A stretch of 52,306 nt of DNA from DATLBA01 sp035527275 (GTDB lineage: Bacteria > Planctomycetota > Phycisphaerae > FEN-1346). Made by a program: the position numbers and the translations under genes. The stretch lies in contig DATLBA010000078.1 in NCBI GenBank assembly GCA_035527275.1, positions 1 through 52,306 on the forward strand. The letters are read 5' to 3'. The notes under the pieces were generated by a model. It was not told the DNA's origin and made no database searches. It saw only the letters and a program-made list of their open reading frames with translations. Of the stretch, positions 1-7,870 are shown one piece after another (the stretch's first letter is position 1; the number at the start of each line of letters is the position of its first letter).

Positions 1-675
1 GAAAAAGGCCAGAATAATGAGGGCCTCCACGCCGCTTCCGATCACTGTGCCGAGGCCCGCCCCCGTCAATCCGAGCGCCGGAAACCCCCACTTGCCGAAA
101 ATCAGGACGTAGTTCGCGAGGATGTTGACGCCGTTTCCGACGGCGCCGGCGGCGAGCGGCACAATGGGCTTATGAATCCCGATGAAAAACGCGCCGACCG
201 CCCGCGCGCACAGGATGAGGCCTACGCCTCCCATCAGGACCTGGAAATATTGGGTCTCGAGGGCTTGTACTTCCGGGCTGTGCGGAAACAAGGCGAACAG
301 AGCCGGCGCGAGCGGAATGAGCGCCGCCAGAAGTGCCCACGCCGACAGAGCGATCCAAATCCCCTGCCAGCCGTAAACGGCTGCCCGGCCTGGCCGGCCG
401 GCGCCGAGGTTCTGGGAGGCGTAAGTATTGACGCAGGTCAGGACACCCATGAAGAACGTCGCCGAGACGAACGCCGACATCCCGCCGATAAACTGCGCCC
501 CCAGGACACCCTTGCCCAATTCGGCCACCATACGAGCATCGACGAAATGCATGACCGTCAGGCTGACCATGTTGAGGACGCTGGGGACGGCGAGGCAGAC
601 GACCTCGCCCATACCCCACCAGGGGGCGGGATCGCGGTCGAGGTCCCTCAGGCGCGGCGACTCGTTGTTGGTCAT
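1..675 (-). CDS. MATE-family multidrug/solute efflux protein, C-terminus beyond left edge
   Basis: The minus-strand frame is open from an ATG at 675 to the window edge with no stop, giving 225 residues of an N-terminal part. The translation begins MTNNESPRLRDL and carries several hydrophobic helices. A MATE-like segment near residues 182-205 reads NILANYVLIFGKWGFPALGL followed by TGAGLGTVIG, matching the family pattern N-x-x-x-N-Y-x-L-I-F-G. MATE proteins are inner-membrane Na+/H+ antiporters that export drugs or metabolites; the substrate cannot be told from sequence. Full proteins have about 450 residues, so roughly half is missing here. A promoter lies 36 bases upstream, and the gene diverges from ribE. 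Confidence 0.82.
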   Translation of the reverse strand, partial: MTNNESPRLRDLDRDPAPWWGMGEVVCLAVPSVLNMVSLTVMHFVDARMVAELGKGVLGAQFIGGMSAFVSATFFMGVLTCVNTYASQNLGAGRPGRAAVYGWQGIWIALSAWALLAALIPLAPALFALFPHSPEVQALETQYFQVLMGGVGLILCARAVGAFFIGIHKPIVPLAAGAVGNGVNILANYVLIFGKWGFPALGLTGAGLGTVIGSGVEALIILAFF

Positions 676-710
676 CGGCCGGCTCTCATTGAAGGCGGCA
701 ATGGCCCGCC

Positions 711-738
711 AGTATAGCGGCGCGCGGGCGCGCTGCAA
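711..738 (-). promoter_or_regulatory. Sigma70-like promoter for the MATE gene
   Basis: On the minus strand TTGCAG is followed by a 16-base spacer and TATACT. The predicted transcript starts about 30 bases before the ATG at 675. It sits back to back with the ribE promoter. This is a by-eye match only. Confidence 0.45.
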
Positions 739-754
739 GCCATCGACACGCGGC

Positions 755-783
755 TTGACGGGCGCCCTTCGCGGCTCTAGGAT
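755..783 (+). promoter_or_regulatory. Sigma70-like promoter for ribE-pdxA-rsmA
   Basis: TTGACG, a 17-base spacer and TAGGAT. Only ten bases separate the -10 box from the ribE ATG at 794, so the predicted transcript has almost no leader, and no Shine-Dalgarno sequence precedes the ATG. Confidence 0.5.
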
Positions 784-793
784 GGCCGCAGCC

Positions 794-1447
794 ATGTTCA
801 CGGGGTTGATTGAGGCGATCGGTGAGGTGCTCCAGGCCGAGCGGCGCGGCGGCCGGCTCCGGCTCAGCGTGGACCTGGGCCGCGCGGCTGATGGCATCAA
901 GGTCGGCGACTCCATCAACTTGAGCGGTGCCTGCCAGACCGTTGCCCACGTTGAAGGCAGGCGGGCCGAATTCAACGCCGTCGCCGAAACGCTCGCCAGA
1001 ACGACGCTGGACCGCTGGAAGCGCGGGACGCACATCAATATCGAGCGGAGTCTGCGCCCTGGTGACCGGCTGGGCGGCCACTTTGTGGCCGGTCACGTTG
1101 ATGGCACTGGACGGGTCGTCGAAAATGCAGGACGCGCGGGTGGCTGGTGGCTGCGCATCGAAGCGCCGGGGGAACTGTTCCCGGAAATCGCTCCGAAGGG
1201 TAGCATTGCTGTTGACGGTGTGAGCCTAACAGTGGTTGAGGTCGCGCCGCCTGTCTTCAGCATCGCGCTCATTCCGACGACGCTCCGCGAAACGGCGCTC
1301 GGGCACCTCAAACCGGGCGACCGGGTAAACCTCGAAACGGACTTGCTGGCCAAGTACGTTCGCCGCGCGTTGGGCTCCCAGGCCGGCGCCGAGCCGTCCG
1401 ACGAGCGGCTGCGCGAAGCGCTCGAGCGCGCCGGCTTTCTCGACTGA
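794..1447 (+). CDS. ribE: Riboflavin synthase, alpha chain type
   Basis: Catalyses dismutation of two 6,7-dimethyl-8-ribityllumazine molecules to riboflavin, in the cytoplasm, the last step of riboflavin synthesis. The 217-residue protein shows the family's two lumazine-binding repeats: the first opens with the diagnostic MFTGLIEAIG, the second begins near residue 97 at GGHFVAGHVDGTG. A conserved C-terminal stretch reads NLETDLLAKYVRR. The conserved MFTG start fixes the ATG at 794, although the frame stays open upstream. There is no Shine-Dalgarno motif before it, and the -10 box is ten bases away, so it is probably read from a leaderless mRNA. It is the first gene of a likely operon with pdxA and rsmA. 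Confidence 0.95.
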   Translation: MFTGLIEAIGEVLQAERRGGRLRLSVDLGRAADGIKVGDSINLSGACQTVAHVEGRRAEFNAVAETLARTTLDRWKRGTHINIERSLRPGDRLGGHFVAGHVDGTGRVVENAGRAGGWWLRIEAPGELFPEIAPKGSIAVDGVSLTVVEVAPPVFSIALIPTTLRETALGHLKPGDRVNLETDLLAKYVRRALGSQAGAEPSDERLREALERAGFLD

Positions 1448-1465
1448 CGCGCCGGAGAACCCGCC

Positions 1466-2476
1466 ATGGCAAGGGACCGTCTGCCGCGATTGGGCATCAC
1501 GCTCGGTGATCCGGCCGGCATCGGCCCGGAGGTGGTGCTTAAAGCACTGGCGGACGATGAGGTGCGCAGCCTGGCCGACTTTGCGGTGTTTGGGTTTTCG
1601 CCCGAGCAGTGGGCCGACTTGGCTGGCGCCCCGGTTCCCTTCCCCTGCGAGGCGCGGAGCACGGACGATTGGGATGGTCGGCTGGACGGCGTCCGGTTAA
1701 TCGTGCCGTCCGGCGTGGATGTCCAATCCATCCCGCGCGGAGGGCCGAGCGCCGGCGGCGGAGAGACCAGCATCCGGTTTGTCCTGGCGGCAATCGAAGC
1801 CGTCCAGCGCGGGTGGACCGACGGAATCGTCACCGGCCCAATCAGCAAGGAGGCGGTGCACCTGGCCGGTTACCCGTGGCCGGGCCACACGGAACTCCTG
1901 GCCGAGAAGTTCGGCGCCGGCGAGGTGGCGATGATGTTCGCGGGCGGGCCGATTCGCGCCGTACTCGTGACGATTCACGTCTCGCTCTCAGAGGCCATCC
2001 ACGCGCTCACGGTTGAGCGCATCCTGGCAAAGATGCGGATGGCTAACGATGCGCTGAAGCGTTACTTCGGCATCGGCGTGCCGCGGCTGGGTGTGTGCGG
2101 CCTGAACCCGCACGCGGGCGAGGCCGGTGCGTTCGGCCACGAAGATCGCGAAATTATCGGGCCCGCCGTTGAGGAAGCCAAAGCGGCCGGCATCTGCGCC
2201 TTCGGCCCCCTCCCACCGGACACCGCCTTCCATCAGGCGATGCAGGGAAAGTTCGACCTCATCGTAGCCATGTATCACGATCAGGGTCTGATTCCTGTCA
2301 AGACGGTGGCGTTCGAGGACTCGGTCAACATCACACTCGGCTTGCCGACGGTCCGCACGAGCCCGGACCACGGAACGGCTTACGACATCGCTGGCCGCGG
2401 CCAGGCCAACCCGAGGAGCATGAAACAGGCGCTGCGCTTGGCTGCCCAAATGGTCGAACGCAGTCGCGAAGCCTGA
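1466..2476 (+). CDS. pdxA: 4-hydroxythreonine-4-phosphate dehydrogenase
   Basis: NAD-dependent oxidation of 4-phosphohydroxy-L-threonine in the DXP-dependent route to pyridoxal 5'-phosphate. The 336-residue length is typical. It opens with LGITLGDPAGIGPEVVLKAL. The three metal-binding histidines expected for the family fall at H171 (TIHVSL), H216 (GLNPHAGE) and H271 (AMYHDQGLIP), and the C-terminus has RTSPDHGTAYDIAG. A GGAGA motif precedes the ATG. Its stop codon overlaps the rsmA start by one base (TGATG), which suggests translational coupling. The pdxA-rsmA order is common in many bacteria. Confidence 0.96.
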   Translation: MARDRLPRLGITLGDPAGIGPEVVLKALADDEVRSLADFAVFGFSPEQWADLAGAPVPFPCEARSTDDWDGRLDGVRLIVPSGVDVQSIPRGGPSAGGGETSIRFVLAAIEAVQRGWTDGIVTGPISKEAVHLAGYPWPGHTELLAEKFGAGEVAMMFAGGPIRAVLVTIHVSLSEAIHALTVERILAKMRMANDALKRYFGIGVPRLGVCGLNPHAGEAGAFGHEDREIIGPAVEEAKAAGICAFGPLPPDTAFHQAMQGKFDLIVAMYHDQGLIPVKTVAFEDSVNITLGLPTVRTSPDHGTAYDIAGRGQANPRSMKQALRLAAQMVERSREA

Positions 2477-3369
2477 TGACCCATCCGCCGACGCAAACCG
2501 AGATTAAGGCGATGCTGGCCGGCGCAGGCATCCGGCCCGACCGGCGTCTGGGCCAGCACTTCCTCGTGGACGGGAACCTGATGCGCCTCCTCGTGGAGGA
2601 AGCAGGTCTAGGGCCGCGCGACACGGTCATCGAGGTGGGGGCCGGTATCGGGAACCTCACACGACTTCTCCTGGAACGGGCCGGCTGGGTGGTTGCGATT
2701 GAGATTGACCCAGCCTTGGTGGATATCGCCCGCGAGCATCTTGCCGACGCGACGAATTTTGACCTTTTGCGCACCGATGCGCTCAAGGACAAACATCACG
2801 TTTCACCTGCCCTTGTGGAAAGGGCGCTGGTGCGGCAAGCGTCGGTCGGCGGGGCGCTGAAATTAGTGTCAAACCTGCCCTACGCTGCCGCGACGCCGCT
2901 CATCGCCGAACTCCTGCTGGCCGGGCCCGTGCCCGCGCGCCTCGTGTTTACGGTCCAGGAGGAAGTGGCCCGCCGCCTCGCCGCCGCCCCGGGCACGCGC
3001 GACTACGGCCATGTGAGCGTGGTTGCGCAGGCGCTGGGGAAAGTGGAAGTGCTTCGCCGCCTCGCGCCCAGCGTCTTTTGGCCCAGGCCGCGCGTCACGA
3101 GCGCCATGGTCCGCATCGTCCCCTCGGCCGAGCAGCGACGCTGCATCGCCGACGCGACGGTCTTCCGCGGAATACTCGAAGGCCTGTTCGCACACCGCCG
3201 GAAGCGGGCCGCGAGGAGCCTGGCGCTGGCGGATCCGGCCGGCGCATCGCCCCGAGAGTGGGCTGCGCGGCTCGAAGCGGCGGGCCTCGACCCGAAAGCG
3301 CGGGGCGAAACATACTCGGTGGAGGAAATCATCCGGCTGGCCAACGTGCTGGCCGAGCAACAGAGTTAG
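2476..3369 (+). CDS. rsmA: 16S rRNA (adenine1518-N6/adenine1519-N6)-dimethyltransferase
   Basis: Dimethylates two adjacent adenines at the 3' end of 16S rRNA during small-subunit maturation, using S-adenosylmethionine. The 297-residue protein has the SAM-binding motif VIEVGAGIGNLTR near residues 51-63, the acidic EIDPAL that follows it, and the catalytic NLPY motif (SNLPYAAATP) near residue 134. The N-terminal RPDRRLGQHFLVD is diagnostic of the KsgA/RsmA family. The start overlaps the pdxA stop by one base. An extra stretch around residues 105-130 is somewhat longer than in the E. coli enzyme. Confidence 0.96.
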   Translation: MTHPPTQTEIKAMLAGAGIRPDRRLGQHFLVDGNLMRLLVEEAGLGPRDTVIEVGAGIGNLTRLLLERAGWVVAIEIDPALVDIAREHLADATNFDLLRTDALKDKHHVSPALVERALVRQASVGGALKLVSNLPYAAATPLIAELLLAGPVPARLVFTVQEEVARRLAAAPGTRDYGHVSVVAQALGKVEVLRRLAPSVFWPRPRVTSAMVRIVPSAEQRRCIADATVFRGILEGLFAHRRKRAARSLALADPAGASPREWAARLEAAGLDPKARGETYSVEEIIRLANVLAEQQS

Positions 3370-3378
3370 CCCCCCGTC

Positions 3379-3405
3379 GAAAAATGGGGTCTGACCCCAT
3401 TTTTC
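3379..3405. terminator. Perfect palindrome between convergent genes, bidirectional terminator candidate
   Basis: An 11-bp perfect stem with a five-base TCTGA loop, an A-tract on one side and a T-tract on the other, so it can end transcription from rsmA on plus and from the epimerase on minus. The core GGGGTCTGACCCC also resembles palindromes that accompany REP-associated transposases; no transposase is seen here. Confidence 0.7.
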
Positions 3406-3415
3406 CGAAACCCCG

Positions 3416-4444
3416 TCAACTTCCATTCGGCATGAGATCGGGATGGTTCTCGCGGAACCAGCGAAGCGTTTCGCGCAGCGCTGCCTCGGTCCCCCCCGCC
3501 TTCGGCTGGTAACCCAGCACGTTGCGAGCCTTGTTGATACGGTAGGTGAGCGGCGTCGCCATGAACTTCAGGCGGAACTTGTTGACGAGAGGCGGCTCTG
3601 AGGTGCGGCGAAGGGCGTGAATCCCCTCGACAATCGGACAGGCCAGCCGCACCAGCCATGTCGGCACGTGTCTCGTCGGCATCGGGTATCCGGTTTCCTC
3701 GCAGATGATTTCCAGCAGCCGCAGCCGCGTCATCGCCTCGCCATCGGTTGCGAGGAACACCTCGCTGACCGCGTCCGGTCGCACGGCCGCCAGATGAAGC
3801 ATCTGAACAAGATTCTCCACGTAGCAGAAACTGATGGGCTGGCGTCCGGAGCCGACGAAGCGGAACCGGCCGCTCTTCAGGCTCGAAAGGACGCGCGGCA
3901 GGAACTGGCGGTCCCGCGGGCCGTACACATATGGCGGGCGTACGACGACGGCGGGCAGTCCTCGCTGTTCCACCAACTCCTGAACGACCTGTTCGGCGCG
4001 GATTTTCGTCAGATTGTAATGGTCCCCGGTGTGGATCAAAGGGGCCGTCTCGTCAATGTCGCGCTGCGGCACCATGCCGAAGACGACCATCGAACTAAGG
4101 AACACAAATCGCTTCAGCCGGCCGCACGCAATCGCCGCCTCCGCCAGGTGCCGCGTCCCACTCACATTGACGCGCATCATCTCATCCAGCGGAGCCCAGT
4201 CCGAAACCATGGCGGCGCAGTGGAACACGTAGTCGGCGTCCTCGAGGTGCGGCGTGAAGGCCCCGGCCGGGTCGGCGACGTCGCCTTCGACTCGCTCGAC
4301 GCCCCAGGATTCCAGGAGGCGAACGTCGCTCGTCGGCCGCACCAGCGCCCGCACGCGCCAGCCTTCGTCCAAGAGGCGGCGAGCCAGGTGGCTGCCGATC
4401 ATACCGGTTGCCCCGGTAATAAATGCCAGCGGCGCATCGGACAT
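3416..4444 (-). CDS. NAD-dependent epimerase/dehydratase family protein (extended SDR)
   Basis: A 342-residue extended short-chain dehydrogenase/reductase. The Rossmann NAD(P) motif is ITGATGMIGSHLARRL at residues 9-24, an acidic residue after the second strand is in VEGDVADP, and the active site has SSMVVFG with Y and K in YNLTK near residue 143. The C-terminal half, VVRPPYVYGPRDRQFLP onward, matches the 3-beta-hydroxysteroid dehydrogenase/nucleoside-diphosphate-sugar epimerase branch. Substrate cannot be assigned; a sugar nucleotide or an isoprenoid/hopanoid-type ketone are possibilities. AAGGA lies six bases before the ATG, and a promoter lies 30 bases upstream. It is monocistronic and convergent to rsmA. 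Confidence 0.85.
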   Translation of the reverse strand: MSDAPLAFITGATGMIGSHLARRLLDEGWRVRALVRPTSDVRLLESWGVERVEGDVADPAGAFTPHLEDADYVFHCAAMVSDWAPLDEMMRVNVSGTRHLAEAAIACGRLKRFVFLSSMVVFGMVPQRDIDETAPLIHTGDHYNLTKIRAEQVVQELVEQRGLPAVVVRPPYVYGPRDRQFLPRVLSSLKSGRFRFVGSGRQPISFCYVENLVQMLHLAAVRPDAVSEVFLATDGEAMTRLRLLEIICEETGYPMPTRHVPTWLVRLACPIVEGIHALRRTSEPPLVNKFRLKFMATPLTYRINKARNVLGYQPKAGGTEAALRETLRWFRENHPDLMPNGS

Positions 4445-4473
4445 CGTATTTCCTTGCCGAGTCGCGCGGACCT

Positions 4474-4501
4474 ATTGTAGAGCCTGCCGCCCACCGGTCA
4501 A
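4474..4501 (-). promoter_or_regulatory. Sigma70-like promoter for the SDR epimerase
   Basis: Minus-strand TTGACC, 16-base spacer, TACAAT, about 23 bases of predicted leader before the ATG at 4444, with an AAGGA ribosome-binding site in between. Confidence 0.55.
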
Positions 4502-4640
4502 TCGGATTCGCGGGCTCTCGCATGCCGGCCTCACACAAGTCGCGGTGGAAAGCGCTTGCATCGGAAACACGGGTCTGCAAAAATAGGTGTGCTATAGGGT
4601 CGTCACATCTCATTAGGCATTTGGGGTCCGGCTTCAGCCA

Positions 4641-5543
4641 ATGGGTGCCAGACGTGGTGTCACGTTGACCGAGTCGCTCGCGGTGGTGACGGGAATAGCG
4701 TGTCTCGCGGCCGTGCTGGTACCGACGCTCCAGGGTGCAAAGGACGCGGCGGATCGGGCGGTCTGCGCCCGGAATCTCTGGCAACTGGGCCAGGCGCTGT
4801 TGCTTTACGCCAACGACCACGAGGGCTGTCTTCCGGATTGCGGTGCGGCCTCGCCGCTGGGTGGCGCCGTGCCGGGCGATGGGCGCCATTTCCCGAGCCG
4901 ATTCGATGCCCCCGGCACGTGCGCGTGGCCCCACGTGCGGCGGCCGGTCGGCAACCAGGCGAACCTCTGGATTCTGGTCCGCGAACGATACGCCGAGCCG
5001 GGCCTATTCATCTGTCCGGCCACCTCCGACAAGCCCAGCCTGAATCGGAGCGACTCGCCGGGCACGATGGGCTTCTACGCGATGGACCTGGCCATCCGGA
5101 ACCACCCGACGCCTGCGGAGGACTACTTTCTGAAGCACGTTGCGGCCGGGCGGTGCTCGTACTCCTACCAGAACCAGTTCGCCCACCCCCAAACCGACGC
5201 CGACGTAACCGACCCGGTGAACGCGACCACCCATCGCCTGATTCACCCGCCGATGCTCGCCATCCTCGCGGACCGCAATCCGTATACACGCCCCGATCTC
5301 CGGATACTCCGGCAGCCGATCCTTTCGCCCGACGAGGCACCGGCGGCGAACAGCCTGAACCATCACGGCGCCGGACAAAACGTTCTGTATCTCGGAGGTC
5401 ACGTCGAGTGGCACGAGACGCCGGAGTGCGGCCCGCTGCGGGCCGACGGACGGCGCGATAATATCTACTGGCCCGACGCCGGTCGCCCCGACGACCCTGA
5501 GAACATCCCGCGGTCCCGACTGGATTCGTTTCTGGTGCCATGA
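4641..5543 (+). CDS. Type II secretion-like pseudopilin with planctomycete H-X9-DG-type tail (1)
   Basis: A 300-residue protein with an N-terminal prepilin cleavage/methylation signal, RRGVTLTESLAVVTGIACLA, with the conserved Glu at position 5 after the cleavage glycine, then one hydrophobic helix. The body is a large globular domain with several cysteines. Near the C-terminus HHGAGQNVLYLGGHVEW matches the planctomycete 'H-X9-DG' processing-associated motif, with GG in place of DG. Such DUF1559-like proteins occur in large families in Planctomycetota and are thought to be exported and assembled like pseudopilins. The start at 4641 puts the signal at the N-terminus. It overlaps the next pseudopilin gene by four bases. 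The precise role is unknown. Confidence 0.75.
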   Translation: MGARRGVTLTESLAVVTGIACLAAVLVPTLQGAKDAADRAVCARNLWQLGQALLLYANDHEGCLPDCGAASPLGGAVPGDGRHFPSRFDAPGTCAWPHVRRPVGNQANLWILVRERYAEPGLFICPATSDKPSLNRSDSPGTMGFYAMDLAIRNHPTPAEDYFLKHVAAGRCSYSYQNQFAHPQTDADVTDPVNATTHRLIHPPMLAILADRNPYTRPDLRILRQPILSPDEAPAANSLNHHGAGQNVLYLGGHVEWHETPECGPLRADGRRDNIYWPDAGRPDDPENIPRSRLDSFLVP

Positions 5544-6430
5544 CGAACTTCCGCCCTGCCAGGTCCGGCCCTCGCGCCCCAGCCGTAACGCTCGTCGAAC
5601 TGCTCGCCGTGATTGCAATCGTGCTGGTCCTGATGGCCCTGCTGGTTCCGCTGCTTTGGGCGGCGGTCGGCGCGGTGAATTCCGTCCGCTGCGGCAACCG
5701 GCTGCGCCAAATCGGAATCGCATACCACCGATACATGGATGAGTCGGGCGGCCTGTGGCCCCCGATCTTTTCACGCGAGCCGCCACCAGTGGGACTGTTT
5801 AAAAGAATCGAGGCGGAGACAGGCCTCAAGATGGCGCCGGCGCGGCCGGCGGCGAATTGGGGACAGCCCGGCCCGCACTGGAGTATTGTCCTATGGCCGT
5901 ATCTGGGCTCGCTGGAGGTGTACACGTGCCCTTCGGATCCGAAGGCGGGAAAGCGCGGCACCGAGGTGGTCATGCCCGAAGGTGAACAGAACGTCGCGTT
6001 CCTGGATGCGCCGCCCGAAAGTTATGCCCTGAACGTGATCCTGTTCCGCACGGCCGACGACCTGCGCCGTCAGGCCGGCTGCACGTGGGGAACCCAGGGC
6101 GACGTGGACTTCAGCGGCCTCGCAAGTTACACGACGCGGCCGGAACAGCGTCGCCTGTTTCCGGCGCTGGACCGGCGGATTCTGTTCTTCTGCGGCGCGT
6201 CGGGCCAGACGGTGGGCAGCCAGTTCAACGTCCCGTTCCGCACGCGGCCGGGGCTGGCGGGCGTGGAGCGGTGGGAATGGCACCCGAGGCGTGCGTCGCA
6301 GGCGTTCGCCGACGAGCCGGGCCGCGGCTCAAACTACCTTTTCCACGGCGGCCACGTGGAATACCGCGACGAACTGCCCGGCCTGTGGGAATGGGGCTAC
6401 GAACTCGGCCGCGCGGGGGAGCGGCCTTGA
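5540..6430 (+). CDS. Type II secretion-like pseudopilin with planctomycete-type tail (2)
   Basis: A 296-residue partner of the upstream pseudopilin, joined by an ATGA overlap, so the two are probably co-translated. The N-terminus has the prepilin signal APAVTLVELLAVIAIVLVLM with Glu at +5 and a long hydrophobic helix, followed by CGNRLRQIGIAYHRYMDE, the usual start of the pseudopilin globular domain in this family. The C-terminal GSNYLFHGGHVEYRDE corresponds to the H-X9-DG region, but the leading histidine is missing. It is probably exported and inserted in the cytoplasmic membrane before cleavage by a prepilin peptidase encoded elsewhere. No secretion ATPase is in the window. Confidence 0.75.
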   Translation: MTNFRPARSGPRAPAVTLVELLAVIAIVLVLMALLVPLLWAAVGAVNSVRCGNRLRQIGIAYHRYMDESGGLWPPIFSREPPPVGLFKRIEAETGLKMAPARPAANWGQPGPHWSIVLWPYLGSLEVYTCPSDPKAGKRGTEVVMPEGEQNVAFLDAPPESYALNVILFRTADDLRRQAGCTWGTQGDVDFSGLASYTTRPEQRRLFPALDRRILFFCGASGQTVGSQFNVPFRTRPGLAGVERWEWHPRRASQAFADEPGRGSNYLFHGGHVEYRDELPGLWEWGYELGRAGERP

Positions 6431-6487
6431 CGCCGTCCCGCGCCGGACCTACGATGCCGCCCGCATCCTTCGATTACGGACAAGGGT

Positions 6488-7240
6488 ATGGCGCGGAAAG
6501 AACAGGGGCGCGTCCCGAAACGGATCCTTCGCGGCGGCCCGGCGCGCGAATCGTTCGAGTTGAACGGCCGCGCCTATCATCTCGAAAAGGTTCTTAAGCA
6601 CGACTTCTTCGCGGTCACGGGACGATACGTGGGGCCGGACGGCCGGCGCGTGGTCCTCAAACACTATCACGCCGAGCCGTGGCTCGGATGGCCGCTCGAC
6701 TGGGCGGGGCGCCTGATGGCCCGCCGCGAGGTCCGCCACTACCGCCTGCTCCAGGGCCTCTCGAACGTGCCGCGCCTCCTCGGCCGCGTCGGCAAAAGCG
6801 CCTTCGTCCACGAGTGGGTCGAGGGAAACGACCTGCTGGACCGCAAGCAGCCGGCGCCGGACAATTTCTTCGACCACCTCGAATCGCTCGTCCACAAGAT
6901 CCATGCGCGCGGCATGGCCTACATCGACATGAACAAACCGGACAACGTGCTGGTCGGGACGGACGGACGGCCGGCGCTGATTGACTTTCAAATCTCGTGG
7001 GCGCCGCGGCCGTCGCGGGGGCCGCTCGGCCGGCTGAAGCGGCGGCTCCTTCAGGTCTTTCAGCACGAGGACCTGTATCACGTGCGGAAACTAAAGCGCC
7101 AATATCGCCGCGACCTCATGACGCCCGAAGAGATCGAAGCGAGTTACAGGCGGACCTGGATCCTGAACCTGCACCGCCTCGTCGGCGCCCCGCTTCGGGA
7201 CCTCCGGCGTAAGTTCCTTGAATGGGTAGGCGCCAGGTAG
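6488..7240 (+). CDS. Small protein-kinase-fold protein, lipopolysaccharide-kinase-like
   Basis: A 250-residue protein with a shortened kinase fold. The ATP-binding lysine is probably K58 in VVLKHY, with Glu81 in the next helix. The catalytic loop reads YIDMNKPDNVLV (D147, N153), where most kinases have HRDxKxxN, and the Mg-binding segment reads ALIDFQIS, DFQ replacing DFG. The C-terminal third is basic and helical. This arrangement is like the KdkA/RfaP lipopolysaccharide-kinase and RIO-like groups rather than Hanks-type Ser/Thr kinases. It could phosphorylate a lipid-linked sugar or a small molecule. It lies 57 bases after the pseudopilin pair on the same strand and may be co-transcribed. 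Confidence 0.62.
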   Translation: MARKEQGRVPKRILRGGPARESFELNGRAYHLEKVLKHDFFAVTGRYVGPDGRRVVLKHYHAEPWLGWPLDWAGRLMARREVRHYRLLQGLSNVPRLLGRVGKSAFVHEWVEGNDLLDRKQPAPDNFFDHLESLVHKIHARGMAYIDMNKPDNVLVGTDGRPALIDFQISWAPRPSRGPLGRLKRRLLQVFQHEDLYHVRKLKRQYRRDLMTPEEIEASYRRTWILNLHRLVGAPLRDLRRKFLEWVGAR

Positions 7241-7278
7241 TGAATGGCCGAGATTCGCAGCACTCAAGCCCGGGAAGA

Positions 7279-7369
7279 TGGTGCTCGGGACAGGACTTGA
7301 ACCTGCACGGCCGTTTTGATAGCCACCAGCACCTCAAGCTGGCGTGTCTGCCAATTCCACCACCCGAGC
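7279..7369 (-). tRNA. tRNA-Leu, anticodon GAG
   Basis: A class II tRNA read on minus. The acceptor stem GCTCGGG pairs with CCCGAGC, the discriminator base is A and CCA is encoded. The D-arm is TGGTGGAATTGGCAGACAC, the anticodon stem CCAGC/GCTGG holds loop TTGAGGT, so the anticodon is GAG at 7335-7333, reading CUC and CUU leucine codons. A long variable arm and a GTTCAAGT T-loop complete it. A near-consensus promoter lies 13 bases upstream. Confidence 0.96.
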
Positions 7370-7381
7370 ACCGCCTTTATG

Positions 7382-7410
7382 AGGATAGGACGGTCCCGCG
7401 AAGGTGTCAA
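7382..7410 (-). promoter_or_regulatory. Near-consensus promoter for tRNA-Leu
   Basis: Minus-strand TTGACA, 17-base spacer, TATCCT, ending 12 bases before the tRNA 5' end, so the primary transcript needs only a short 5' trim. Confidence 0.7.
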
Positions 7411-7870
7411 GGGCTTGTTGTCGGATGTCCGGCGCGCGAGCCGCGCCAGCCGCCAGCGTCTCGCGCGCCGGAGCGAAGCCCCTGCGTTACCGAGGTTTTC
7501 TAAACACCAGCGCCCACGCTAGGCCCAGGTCGAGGAATCCGACCGTCACAGGATCCAGCGTCGGCGTGCGGGACGGGTACACGCCGCTCGGAGGGGGGAA
7601 AGGGGGCGCAGCAGGAGGGCAAATCAGCGCTAACTCTTGGTGCCGCCAGAGGTTGCAACGCCGCACTAATTCTTTTGGATTTTCCCGGAGGGCGGGCCGG
7701 TTTGCGCCACTCGGGGCGGGCGAGCGCGACTCATGCGCCGCCGCCTCGCCGCTCATGATGTATGTTCAATCCTGCGGCTCGAGGGTGCTTGTGTGTAACG
7801 CTTTGGGCTCGCAAGTCCTTTCAAGCCATGGCCTTATGGTCGCCGGCATTTTCCCCGATGCCAAACGTTC
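7411..7870. other. Gene-poor interval between tRNA-Leu promoter and argB
   Basis: No gene can be supported here. The minus strand from about 7590 to 7487 reads coding-like (ending LDLGLAWALVFRKPR then a stop), but it lacks a recognisable start region and family, so it may be the tail of a decayed gene. No repeats or clear terminator are seen downstream of argB. Confidence 0.4.

Noticed and set aside
428..793. N-terminal extension of riboflavin synthase
   Set aside because: The frame is open upstream, but it overlaps the MATE gene on the other strand and the family start MFTGLIE is at 794.
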